A stretch of DNA of 64,000 nt, taken from contig JAPEHQ010000002.1 in NCBI GenBank assembly GCA_027405735.1, forward strand, positions 1,736,001 through 1,800,000, read 5' to 3'. The notes beneath the pieces are model-generated. The model ran no database searches, was not told the DNA's origin, and was given only the letters and a program-made list of their open reading frames with translations. Shown here piece by piece: positions 24,411 to 34,437 of the stretch. The stretch's first letter is position 1. Each line of letters starts with the position of its first letter. Origin of the DNA: Mucor racemosus (lineage: Eukaryota > Mucoromycota > Mucoromycetes > Mucorales > Mucoraceae). The position numbers and the translations under genes were made by a program.

Positions 24411-25009
24411 ACGGTATTATCCATTGGGTATTTTGTTAAATTTTCAAAAAATATCAGTTTCTGATGAAGTTATTGATAAAGCAAGATTTCAAGACAGACT
24501 ATTGCAAACTTCAGTAGCTAAAAAATATATATGATTTGCTGTCAAATTTCAAAAATATTCTTGCTTCAGGATTTTCTGAGCCATTGTTGGTAAAAACAAA
24601 TGTAAAGATTCATCCTATCACCGGTAACTATACTTTATACGACTATAAGATTTTGCATCTACATGATATAAAGTTTAATGATTGATCATATACACTTTAT
24701 GAAAGATTGTTTCGCATTTTTTTTTATATTTTAAGCATATTTTACACGGCAAATTTAAACAAATATTACTCAATAGTTAGCGAACAGTTTAGTACGTTTT
24801 TGAACTGTATTAAGTTGATAATTATTTTTGAATCATGTACCTGTTTTTTTCGTCCGCACATTCGCATATATTTCTTTGTAGAATCTTTATCAAAATTATC
24901 ACATTTTCAAATCCTCAACTCCAGGTATGGGTACAGTGCCAAAAAGAATTGGATGTTGCAAGAACTTTTGCAACACGAATTCCATAGTAAAGCTATAAGT
25001 ATTTCTTAA
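24411..25009 (+). pseudogene. Degenerate coding remnant, unknown family
   Basis: Two overlapping stretches read like protein in different frames. One starts RRYYPLGILLNFQKISVSD near 24411 and breaks at about 24530. The next starts DLLSNFKNILASGFSEP and ends in a stop near 24685, and an open frame continues at 24707-25009. Joining them needs at least one frameshift and skipping a stop, so this looks like a dead gene or element fragment. I do not recognise the family. Confidence 0.3.
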
Positions 25010-26069
25010 TTAAGTACATGTAATTTGAAAAGCTCTATAGCATTGTTTTTTTTTTTTTTTTTAGCTTTGCACAGTTGTGATGCAAGATAATTGGTATTTG
25101 CGATAAATTGCAATTCCAAAAATATCAAAAATGTTGGCTTGCACTAAATTTCGGTCAGATCAGTCCAATAATCATCTAAGAATTGGATTTTGCATAAATT
25201 GAGATTTTGGCAAAATTCGAGTTAAAATTTTGACCTGAAAGAAGTTAGTAATTTGTATAAGACTAAGTTTATTAAGATGGTAATATTCGTCTGGCATATA
25301 TCCTATGGAGCGCTAGATAAGGCCCCAAACAATCAAAATACGCATTTACTGCGCGGAAATAGGCCCATTTGGTCGAATTTTTGGCATTTACTATCCGTCA
25401 AGTATAATCTTGATTGGTTTTAACTGCATGTAGTGATTAAATTCTTAAATTCTTCAACATTCTACGTCTAGCAACTACTAAAAAAAAGGTATATTGCCCA
25501 AAACCATTGTATTTAAGCTCAATAACTATGATAATTGGACAGGAACACCCAATAATCTCTGTTTAGGCAGCTCTATTTGGTCTTTTGGAATCGAAAAGAG
25601 CATTTACGAAACACACGTTTATGTCTTATCTATGTAGACAAAACGGTTTTTCCTTAGGAAATCTACATGTATTTGACTTTAATGGCATATATGTTGATTA
25701 AACATAAATTTTAGTAGCAAATATTGCGCAAACAGAGTAATTTCAAAACACGAATTTTCTCGGATTAATGCGAGGAGTATATATCGAAAATTTAATCCCT
25801 TATATTGTAACTGCAATAGATTATACTTGAATAATAAATACAGACAAAAAGAAAGACGATTTGCTTTCAAACCTCGGGTTTAGAGCTAAAGAAACAAGGA
25901 TGTTTGCAGTTCAATTAAATAGCCGATTTGTACCATCATCATCATCATCACCTTTGCTCAACAGTATGAGAAACTCACGCGGTTAAAAAAAAAGAAAATT
26001 TTCTTTTCGTTTTACTTTTTTCTCATTTTTGGTTTGTTTGCATATTAACTAGCACGAAAATTATCGAAA
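25010..26069. other. AT-rich intergenic / promoter of calcineurin B
   Basis: No gene seen. A TCATCATCATCATCA run lies at 25937-25950, and A/T-rich pyrimidine tracts occur just before the calcineurin B start. Confidence 0.45.
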
Positions 26070-26727
26070 ATGGGTCAATCTGGTTCACAACTCGAGGATA
26101 TGGTCAACTCCTCCAACTGTATGTAGTTTATTTTTATAAATATAAAGATTGTGATTCATAATTGGTAACACTAATAAATATTATTATTAGTCTCTGCAGA
26201 GGAAATTCAACGTCTCTATAAACGCTTTATGAAGTTGGATAAAGATAACTCTGGTTCTATTGATAAGGATGAGTTTCTTTCTATTCCACAAATTGCCAAC
26301 AATCCTTTGGCTTCTCGTATGATTGCTATTTTTGATGAAGATGGTGGAGGAGATGTTGATTTCCATGAATTTATTAAGGGTTTGAGCGCTTTTAGTGCTC
26401 GTGGTAATAAGAGAGAAAAACTTGAATGTAAGACACCAGTGGTTTTAATTTGGAATTGTTTAAACTAATGATTTCTCGGTTGACATTATAGTTGCTTTCA
26501 AGGTATATGATATGGATAGAGATGGATTTATTTCAAACGGTGAATTATTCCTAGTGCTTAAAATGATGGTTGGAAGTAACTTGAAAGATAATCAACTGCA
26601 ACAAATTGTCGATAAAACTATTATGGAAGCTGATAAAGATGGTGATGGAAAAATTAGTTTTGAAGAGTTTTTAGTAATGGTTGAAAACACAGATGTAGCA
26701 AAACAAATGACACTTGAAAGCTTTTAA
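26070..26727 (+). CDS. CNB1: Calcineurin regulatory subunit B
   Basis: Three exons: 26070-26118, 26191-26427 and 26492-26727 give 173 aa. The N-terminus is [12 protein letters not shown], with Gly2 available for N-myristoylation as in the family. Four EF-hands follow: [36 protein letters not shown] and [12 protein letters not shown], all with good calcium ligands. Calcineurin B binds Ca2+ and supports the catalytic A subunit, a Ser/Thr phosphatase in stress and morphogenesis signalling. Length matches fungal Cnb1 (about 170-175 aa). The gene converges on the unknown minus-strand gene at 26956, with a 28-nt A run between them. Confidence 0.95.
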
Positions 26728-26847
26728 ATCAAACCTTTACATATACATTCATTCTTTCTTTTTATATATATATTATATCGCATAGTAAAATACATTTTCT
26801 TTTTTATTTTATAATATCGCATTATAATTAAATCTATATTTTAATCA

Positions 26848-26850
<3 letters not shown>

Positions 26851-26878
<28 letters not shown>
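26851..26878. repeat. A28 homopolymer
   Basis: An unbroken run of 28 A between the convergent ends of calcineurin B and the next minus-strand gene. Confidence 0.85.
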
Positions 26879-26955
26879 CATTTTGACAGGTACAGCATAG
26901 TAATTGATTTAAATCAACAAAATGGTGGTATCAGATATACATTTACAACTGCTAT

Positions 26956-27471
26956 TTACAGAATATCAACTTCAACTTCTTCGTCGTCTTCTTCTTCTTC
27001 TTTTTTTATGCAAATTTGTTCTTTTTCAAATTCTTTGCAATAATCTTCTTCGTCTTGCAAAGCAAGAGCAAGTGCTAAATTGTCTTCTTCATCTTCATTA
27101 TCGCTGGCAGCATTATATTCTTCGGGCTCTAATATTAACTCCTCTCCATCTGCTTCACATTGTGCAACCAATTCCTGGAACCATAAGTCCAAACATTTAT
27201 CGCTTTCATCTTTGAGTGTGTTTGCTTCAACATTAGTCTCATCTGCAGCCAAGCTTTCGATCTGAAGCATGAGCAATCGAAGCGAATTTAGTAATTTAGC
27301 AGAAATTTCTCCCGAGGAAGGTGTAGCTTTTATTTCAGATAAAATGTGAGATAATTCGTCTAGAAGATTATCAGTGCGAGGTCGTTTTTCATTCTCTTGT
27401 AATGTGATATCTTCTGGCGATAAACTTCTTTTATGAGAAGGCGCTAATACTTTGGCTATGCTAGAATCCAT
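26956..27471 (-). CDS. Unknown acidic protein with UIM-like stretch
   Basis: Single exon, 171 aa from the ATG at 27471 (MDSSIAKVLAPSHKRSLSPED). An upstream in-frame ATG at 27579 would add 36 residues but would begin only 4 nt after the stop of the neighbouring gene, so the internal start is preferred. An early basic segment (HKRSLSPED...KRPRTD) could be a nuclear signal. A middle helical part contains LLDELSHILSEIKA. The C-terminal third is very acidic and has EDNLALALALQDEEDY, which resembles a ubiquitin-interacting motif but lacks its usual serine. I do not recognise the family. It runs in the same direction as the SANT gene upstream. Confidence 0.6.
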   Translation of the reverse strand: MDSSIAKVLAPSHKRSLSPEDITLQENEKRPRTDNLLDELSHILSEIKATPSSGEISAKLLNSLRLLMLQIESLAADETNVEANTLKDESDKCLDLWFQELVAQCEADGEELILEPEEYNAASDNEDEEDNLALALALQDEEDYCKEFEKEQICIKKEEEEDDEEVEVDIL

Positions 27472-27582
27472 GTTGGTTTTTATAAGTTGTAGATGTAATG
27501 AAAGAGTAGGAAATATTGCGTTGTGTTTGGTTTTTTTTATGGCAGCATCCCATGGTGGCTTATAATCATTCATGTACAATTT

Positions 27583-28294
27583 TTATTTCTTTGAAACTAT
27601 TTCCTTGTGGTGTTGAATTAATTCTTCTTCAACCTCTCCCTTGTCATCGTATACAAGCACGCTTTGCTTCCAAGTATCGTATTTCAGCCCAATTCGTTTG
27701 TTATTATCATATTCTCGAGATATTTCGTCTGCATTTCCTTTCCAATTTTTGTATAATTGAAGATTCTGACGTCCAATCAATCGAATACACTTGAGCCTTA
27801 ACTCGTTTGATGTCTATGAATAAGCGCATTATGTGTTAATTTTTGAATTTATTAGTATCTTATGATTCGATATACCCATTCTTTTAGCAGCTCTTGGGAA
27901 ATGGCATTCCAGTTACCAATGCCATATTTCTCAATGCCCTGAATTAAAAGATTTTTTTCGACATCTGTCCATAATCGTTCTTCTTTATCAAATTCTTCTA
28001 TTTTAGGTCGAAAGTATCTAGAATCTATTAAGACTTTTTGTTTACTTGATATACCAATCTGGCTTACTCTTGATTGAGTCTTCCATTAGACTTTAGCATT
28101 ATATTTGTAGAAGGGAATTCAGGACGAACAGAAAACTGATTGCGCATAAATAACACCCAATTTTGTCTTGCTTTTGTTTCACCATCAATAACCTCATCTT
28201 TTTCCTCTTCTTCAAATGAATGGTCGTGCTCAAGTTGACTTTCTTCCATGAGCAAATCTTCTATTATCGTATCAATTGCATTTTCGTCACTCAT
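27583..28294 (-). CDS. SANT/Myb-domain protein
   Basis: Three minus-strand exons: 28294-28068, 28017-27876 and 27813-27583, about 199 aa. The first intron (50 nt) works only with the acceptor at 28018, joining RLNQE to YFRPKIEEFDKEERLW. The Myb/SANT helix region is EKNLLIQGIEKYGIGNW followed by NAISQELLKEW; then LRLKCIRLIGRQNLQLYKNW and a C-terminus with WKQSVLVYDDKGEV. This layout resembles single-repeat Myb-like nuclear proteins found across eukaryotes. A chromatin or DNA-binding role is family-based inference. The N-terminus is acidic. A 35-nt A run sits 17 nt upstream of the ATG. Confidence 0.7.
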
Positions 28295-28308
28295 TTTAAT
28301 GTGTAATG

Positions 28309-28310
<2 letters not shown>

Positions 28311-28345
<35 letters not shown>
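28311..28345. repeat. A35 homopolymer
   Basis: An unbroken A run in the gap between the DAD4 stop and the SANT gene start; on the transcribed (minus) strand it is a T run in the promoter or 5' UTR. Confidence 0.85.
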
Positions 28346-28346
<1 letters not shown>

Positions 28347-28405
28347 GATTTATTTGATGTGACTATAATTATTTATGTAAAAGAAGGGTATATGATTGTT
28401 ATTGT

Positions 28406-28739
28406 TTATGATTTCTCTGTTTGCTCTTTGGTATTGTCGATGTGAATGCGAACTGAACCATTGTAAGCCTTCCACATGTCAGAAACTAATACTATGTCGC
28501 TGTTTTCTTTATTCAAATTCTAAATCGTAAATTAATATTAAACTTCTATCAAGATTACAAGTATTTACAACTACCTCTAGCTTATCATTCAACAATTCAA
28601 TAGACTTGTTTAAATTGCCCTGACAATTGTATATAAAAAACATGTCCATTTAGATATATAAAATATGATAAAAACTTACTACGTTTTCTATGATTCTGTT
28701 AATTAAAGCGTTTTGCTGTTGTTCGTGAGGATTATTCAT
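28406..28739 (-). CDS. DAD4: DASH complex subunit Dad4
   Basis: Three tiny minus-strand exons, 28739-28680 (20 codons), 28619-28575 (15 codons) and 28519-28406 (37 codons plus stop), give 72 aa, the same size as yeast Dad4. The start MNNPHEQQQNALINRIIENV is the family hallmark ('NPHE.QQN.L..RI..NV'), and the end has ELLNDKLE, VSDMWKAY and VRIHID as in Dad4. Dad4 is a component of the ten-protein DASH/Dam1 ring that couples kinetochores to spindle microtubules, a fungal-specific complex. The exons are all under 120 nt, so an ORF search would miss the gene. Confidence 0.88.
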
Positions 28740-28939
28740 ATAAACTATTTAATTCCAAGGTAAAAGGAGTTTATCATTATAAAACAGTTGCCTATTTCTT
28801 TTATAACATGTTTGATTTTAAGATCAGCGTAAACAACTGTCATAGATTTATTTCGAGTTAAATATTTGGAGTAAGTATAATACATATTAAAAAAAAGAGA
28901 GATATAAGGTATTAAGAGGGCTTAATGGGCTTAATGGGC

Positions 28940-29702
28940 TCAAAAGGCAATGGCAAGAGCACCAACTGCTGCAGCAAAAGGCAAAATACCAGCATAGATG
29001 CTATTAGCTCCAGAACCAGTCTGAGTAGCAGCAGCTCCACTACTGGTAGCAGAGGTAGTAGAATTGGTCTTGATTGCGATAGCGTCAGCAGCGGCTTGGG
29101 TGGCATTCTTAACAATGACAATGGTAGGAGCAGGCTCACCTTCTTGGTCATTACCAATAGCTGTCCAATTGGCAGTTCCAACTTGACTATATAGATTATA
29201 AGTAATCTTACCCTTTTTTAAGAAATATGTTTGATTACACTTACCAAGTTTGCACAACAGGGAAATATAAGGTAACATTGGATTGAGTACTCAAATCAGA
29301 GTTAGGAAGGCTTAAAACCATGGGGAAATCAAGGGCATCTGTAGATGCAAGGACACCACCAGCCCAGCTAATAGTGCTGATAGATTGATTTGATTCATCA
29401 CGATAAGTGGTAGTCAATGTCTAAATTATAAGTGAATGAGTAAAATTATTGATTTAATTATGATAAAATATATTTACCCAGTTGTTAACTTGTTGAGGGG
29501 TAAGAACAGTAATAGCGTCAGGAACAGTGACGAAAATACCAGTGGTAGCAGATCCATTACAACCGTGAGGAACATGGAAAGCAGTTGTGAGGTTTTGTCC
29601 AGGTTCAGCATACTTGGGAGTCAAATTGACATGAGCATCAATGGAGGCAGAGAATACCAAAGCTAAAGCAGAAGCGATTAAAGAGTTACGGAAGATGGCC
29701 AT
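28940..29702 (-). CDS. GPI-anchored DUF1775/YcnI-like surface protein
   Basis: Exons 29702-29478, 29420-29245 and 29186-28940 give 215 aa. The start MAIFRNSLIASALALVFSA is a signal peptide. Cleavage after SIDA would leave HVNLTP, an N-terminal histidine as in YcnI-type copper proteins. The DUF1775 core follows: EPGQNLTTAFHVPHGCNGSA, TVPDAITV, WAGG, FPMVLSLP and, across the last intron, FPVVQTC joined to QVGTANWTAI. A Ser/Thr/Gly-rich stretch and a hydrophobic C-terminus ending VGALAIAF are a GPI-anchor signal. Bacterial YcnI binds Cu(II) through the N-terminal His and a Trp. A copper role here is inference. The second intron uses the distal acceptor (AG at 29187-29188); nearer AGs break the frame. 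Confidence 0.82.
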
Positions 29703-31999
29703 TTTGTCGAATTGATCAAGAAAGTTTACAAATAAAGTAAGGTAGTTGAGATATAAAAAAATCAGGTCCAAACTTCGTCCTTTTTATATACGAATTACAG
29801 CGAAATTCTCTCAATCTCCAATCGATCTTTCTTCCCAATAAATAACAGCGCTCTCTAAAACGGAACATTTAAAGAGAAGCTCATTATCGTATAAAGTTTT
29901 CTTTTCACTCTAGAAATATCCTTGAGAATCATTCATAAATCCAGTTTAATAGTTGCGTACGCACCACAGTATATTTTGATGAATTTCGAGCAACTATTCA
30001 TGGTTTATTTCGACAAATGTATCTCATAAACTGAATGTCACGAAATTTTTCATGCATGAGAATGCAGATCAAACATGTATTGGCCCGGGGTATTGCCAAA
30101 ATGAAATTGGGAGCAAATCAGTGCCAAAAATGCAGCGAAATATTCTCATCTTTGTGCTACGGGGCTCCGGTCAAGCATCATAACAATAGTTTTTGAAATT
30201 TTTCATCTTCTTGATCTTCCATTATGGTGTAAAAAATCTATACAATATACAAATAATTTTTGCTTTTTTTTATATATTTGAGAAATTTATTACTTTTTTG
30301 GGTTTCCAGTAAAGTTATGAAACAAAAAGACCTATAGCATCGTCAACTGTGTAACAAAATCAGTTCTCTTTTATTTGTAATAGCGTTTCAATCGCCAACA
30401 TGGATTGGTTGTATTACAGAAGAGCTTTCTTTGTAAACCAATTATAGGATAAATGCGGGAAAAATTATTGATTTATCATCTCTCAGATTACATGCATTTG
30501 ACGATGGAGTTTTTATTTCATCGATAAGCGTCAAGATATCGTCCAACTTTTTTTTTTTTTTTTGAAAAAGTTTAATACTGTGGATTTGATAGCTTAATTA
30601 TAAATTTTCCGGGTGATTATATAAATTTCTTTCTTTCATTTTGAGTCATACGTTACCTTGCAAAAGGTTCAATAGGAAGAGACATGTCTTCCGGTGTTGT
30701 CTATAGAATTCTTCGCTTTGCACTGTACATGATGTATGCACCATATACTGTATATTTCACCATGTAAACAATAAACTGGTTTTAAATTTTTGTCAATTTT
30801 TCTGTTTTGCAATACTTTTTGATGAACAAAATTGCTATTGTATTTGCATCCCTTATTCTTAAACATGGTCTAGCGCATTAGTTTTCATGGTAGATTGGGT
30901 ATTTTCTTAACAAGCACCATAGTTTATTTAGCAATGTATTAAAGACCATTGACAAGCAACCATTGTGGAACAAGAATTAGCTGCTATGGAAACATACCTA
31001 TCGCCATCAGTGGTTATATTTCGTAGTTTTGTTATTACATTTCAAATAATTAGTTTGCAGAAAAAAAAATGTTAGCATATGCTTGAGGTGTTAGAAAATG
31101 CGTTTAAGAAATTTAATATAGATTATTATGTGTTTCTGGTTAGAATCAATCCTTTAATTAATTAATTAATGAAAAATGATAAAAAAATATTACAATTTCA
31201 TCGCCACAAGTTCCTATTATGAATTTGACAGTTGAGGTGAACCGAATTAGTTTCAGAAATCCATAATGTTATCAAATCAGTACACAGTATCACTAATCTC
31301 TTTATAATGAATACGTTAGTTCACTTCATCAATGACGATTTAGCTTTAACACTGAAACACTTGGTTAATGACAATGCAATTGCAGCATATATTTCAATCG
31401 ACTTTGTCCTATACTTAATATTTCCTATTCACAAAATAAACATATAAACAATGCTTGAATCAAAAATTAGCCACTTCTAAATATTGTGATGTTGCTAATT
31501 TCCATTTAGACACTACATTTGGATCTGCTATCATTGTATACGAAGGCCACTCAGATAATATAAACTATTAACTGACAGATACAACAATTCCATAAACTTA
31601 CTTCGATACAGCTTAAAGTTTTAAAGCAAAGACAGATAAATAATAAAGAACATAAAAAAATATGTTGCTCAGTTTATAAAATGAAAAGTGAAACGTATGA
31701 ATAATTGTACATGATGTTGATTTCTGCATTAAAAAAATTCTATAATTTCTGGCGTATGATTATAAAACGTTGAATGAAAAACAATATGTGGGGGTTTTTG
31801 AGAGTAAATATGTCGCAAAAAATGATAAAGAATTTATATTTTGAACAATTAAACAACCCTTTCCTTCACTACGGTTATACTTGTAGTGAATAATCTTGAT
31901 TTAACGAAAACAAAACAAAAAAAAGAGAAATGTCACGTGACTAAAGCAAGATTTATTGTTTCCTATATAATTTTTTTAATATCCTAAAAATCACAAATA
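29703..31999. other. AT-rich intergenic, no gene seen
   Basis: No gene recognised over 2.3 kb. Short biased open frames only. It ends at the tRNA gene. Confidence 0.5.
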
Positions 32000-32072
32000 G
32001 CGGGTATAGCTCAGCTGGGAGAGCGTTAGACTGAAGATCTAAAGGTCAGGTGTTCGATCCACTTTAGCCGCA
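32000..32072 (+). tRNA. tRNA-Phe (anticodon GAA)
   Basis: 73 nt folding as a cloverleaf: acceptor GCGGGTA/TAGCCGC (one G-G mismatch), D arm GCTC-GAGC, anticodon arm TTAGA-CTGAAGA-TCTAA with GAA, and T arm AGGTG-TTCGATC-CACTT including one G-T pair. The B box GTGTTCGATCC is intact, and a T run follows (TTCATTTTTTGC) as terminator. There is no intron and the CCA is not encoded. The acceptor mismatch suggests slight decay, but all key features remain. A Gypsy element begins 140 bp downstream. Confidence 0.9.
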
Positions 32073-32212
32073 TTCATTTTTTGCACTTTTTCTTTAAATG
32101 CTTACGTAATATTTTTTTTTTTTTTTCATTTTTCGAGAAATGTTTTGTTGTTGAAGTTGTATTCCACTGTCCTAGCAATTTAGATTTAAATGTTAAGCTC
32201 AATAAAGGATGT

Positions 32213-32952
32213 TGTTACAAATCGAACATTTATTATTTGAATAAACTCTTTTTTTTTGTTACCCTTGAACTCATCTTTCCAAATCTGTCACAATCTGTCA
32301 AAAGTAAAATCAAACACAAATTCAAAGCACGAAGGCTTTGTAACAACACCCATATATTCATACAGATTCCTTTTTAATCAAACTTCTGGAGACTCGACTC
32401 TCTTTAATCCATAAATTTATTATATAATCCCTGCATTCAAGATACGACAACCATTTGATCTTGCCATGACTCACAATTACTCTTATTTTGCCCCAATTAT
32501 TGGAAGGAGATCAGTTAAAGATTGATCTCGAACATATTATCTACCTAGACATAGAAATTATTAGAAACAATTAGAAATTATACAATTATTATAAAAAGGA
32601 AGCTATAGACTTCAACCAAATAAAGATCGTCTTATATCTTACATACTTTATATCATATCTAAATTGCTCGCTATTCTATTAGTTAGGAGCTCAATTGTCT
32701 TTTATCCTTTTATATTACATTACATTATATACTAGATCCCTTGAACTGTCGTTAGAAGTTCATTGTACCTTTTCCACATTTACATCTTTCGTTTTATATA
32801 CATTTATATAAAACATTTACTTACTAGTTGGACAACTATAAACCTGGTGTTCATTGAATAGACATTACTGCTCTGGAAATATCTATTTTATTTACTTTCA
32901 ATCCTACTTTCTCTTATTACTTTATCACTTTCACTAGTTACCGCTCGTAACA
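32213..32952 (+). repeat. 5' LTR (740 nt)
   Basis: TGTTACAAATCG...CCGCTCGTAACA. It contains a TATA-like TATAAAAAGG near 32590. It differs from the 3' LTR at only two places I found: one extra A in TATAAAAAGG, and T against C in GGTGTTCATTG. Confidence 0.93.
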
Positions 32953-32954
32953 CG

Positions 32955-32972
32955 TGGTGCTCATTAACAGGG
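32955..32972 (+). other. Probable primer-binding site
   Basis: Two bases after the 5' LTR, the sequence begins TGGTGCTCATTAAC. TGG is the expected complement of a tRNA 3' CCA. Which tRNA primes could not be identified. Confidence 0.45.
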
Positions 32973-33022
32973 TATCCTAATCTATTTTATCAAGAAACTA
33001 TCAAGACATCTGTATCTCTAAC

Positions 33023-34393
33023 ATGTCCACTATCTCTACTACCGAAAACGCTGTGTTGGCCACAAGCAACCAAGATTCTAACCGCTGGGCTAGCGTAAGT
33101 AAACCTAAAATTGTTGAATTTTATGGTTTCGAAGGAGAAGATTTCCGCCACTTCCTTCATTTACTGGAATCGTTTTTCGCTATGAATGGTATCACTCAAG
33201 ACTCTCGTAAGGTTGCAATTTTGCATGCTCAACTTCGCCGGGTCGCTGCTGTTTTCTTCGACAATTTGTTGAAGGAAAGAAATATTACCCTCTCTAAAAT
33301 AGCTTACCAAGAAGCTATTGTTGCTCTTCAAGAACACTTTATCTCTGAATCAATTATTGAATGTTATCAAAGTGCGTTTGAAGAAATGCATCAAGTGCAA
33401 CAAGAATCTCCAAGTGAATTTTTGTCTCGATTATACGAGGCTGCTGATTTGGCTAATATCACCGACGAAAAGTTCATTTACTCTCGTTTCAGAGCAGGTC
33501 TCGCTAACTCCATCAAGATCTTTTGTAAGGAACAATCTGCTATCTCTTTTCAAGACTGGATCAAACATTCAAATGCTTGGTGGAATGCTCATTCATTGAA
33601 AACTATTTCTTTGGTGGACAATCCTTTTAATTATGCTCGTACAGGTCATTTCAATGGTAATAACGGTAAAAACTTGAATCCCATAAGGGTAAAAAGTGAG
33701 AACACGGTTATTGCGAAAGGCGTTGAAGTTAATAACTCAAAATCAGCTAATGAGGCGTATGTGGATGCAATGTCCCCGACCATTGCTAGCATTACTGCTA
33801 GGATGGAGGCATTAGAGTTGCATTCATTGATACCTCACACTGATGATAACGGTCAAATTGACATGAACGCCATACGTAACAATACTGTGAAGTCGCTCCT
33901 ATCCGATAACGAATTTAAGTCTCTCATCAAGAACATTATTCAGGAGACGAATAATGAGAGAGTTTATGCCCGTAAGCCATATAGAAGTAATCGTAGAAAT
34001 TATTATGAAAATGATGAGTTTAATAACTATCCTGACCAAGATCAAGGACAAAATTACAATGTTCGTCCTAAGTATCAACCACGCTATAACAAAAACAATG
34101 ATTATAATATGAACTCTAAATATCCTCAACAATCAAACTACTATCAAAACAATAATGGTTACCAAGGGTATAACAACAGAGATCAGCTTAATTATCAACA
34201 CAATAATTATGGCCCTGCTCGTCCTATGAATGATGGTGGTCCACCTCCTCAAGACAATCAAATTAGACAAAATTCCAATATTAATCCAAATACAAGTGGA
34301 CAAGGTCAAGGTGATAATCGAGGTTTCCCTCAATCCGGCTATAATTCAAAGCGTAATAATTATATAAAGGATAACAACGTGTCAAAAAACTAA
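33023..34393 (+). CDS. Gag capsid protein of the Gypsy element
   Basis: 456 aa from the ATG at 33023 to TAA at 34391-34393. The N-terminal half is a retrotransposon gag domain (VEFYGFEGEDFRHFLHLLES, QLRRVAAVFF, EEMHQVQQESPSEFLSRLYE), the helical capsid fold that packages element RNA. The C-terminal quarter is Asn/Tyr/Gln/Arg-rich (YPDQDQGQNYNVRPKYQPRY; NYYQNNNGYQGYNN) and has no CCHC zinc knuckle that I can find. RNA binding may therefore depend on the Arg/Tyr-rich tail. The stop codon lies immediately after a slippery heptamer that leads into pol. Confidence 0.85.
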   Translation: MSTISTTENAVLATSNQDSNRWASVSKPKIVEFYGFEGEDFRHFLHLLESFFAMNGITQDSRKVAILHAQLRRVAAVFFDNLLKERNITLSKIAYQEAIVALQEHFISESIIECYQSAFEEMHQVQQESPSEFLSRLYEAADLANITDEKFIYSRFRAGLANSIKIFCKEQSAISFQDWIKHSNAWWNAHSLKTISLVDNPFNYARTGHFNGNNGKNLNPIRVKSENTVIAKGVEVNNSKSANEAYVDAMSPTIASITARMEALELHSLIPHTDDNGQIDMNAIRNNTVKSLLSDNEFKSLIKNIIQETNNERVYARKPYRSNRRNYYENDEFNNYPDQDQGQNYNVRPKYQPRYNKNNDYNMNSKYPQQSNYYQNNNGYQGYNNRDQLNYQHNNYGPARPMNDGGPPPQDNQIRQNSNINPNTSGQGQGDNRGFPQSGYNSKRNNYIKDNNVSKN

Positions 34394-34437
34394 ATGAGGC
34401 AATTGTTGATACAAACAATCTTAATGGTCAATTGCCT
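34384..34437 (+). promoter_or_regulatory. -1 ribosomal frameshift signal between gag and pol
   Basis: The gag frame reads TCA AAA AAC TAA. The last A of TCA plus AAA AAC is the canonical slippery heptamer A AAA AAC (34384-34390), directly before the gag stop. Slipping back one base enters the pol frame (AAA AAA CTA AAT), which is open from 34375. Six bases downstream a perfect 9-bp stem, AGGCAATTG (34397-34405) with CAATTGCCT (34429-34437), closes a 23-nt loop. Heptamer, 5-9 nt spacer and stem are the standard parts of a -1 frameshift site. Confidence 0.8.

Noticed and set aside
26956..27579. Upstream start for the acidic protein
   Set aside because: Would begin 4 nt after the neighbouring stop and add a segment unlike the rest; the ATG at 27471 is more likely.
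32081..32377. 98-codon frame after the tRNA, also seen at 41731-41931
   Set aside because: It lies across the LTR start; the shared part is LTR sequence.
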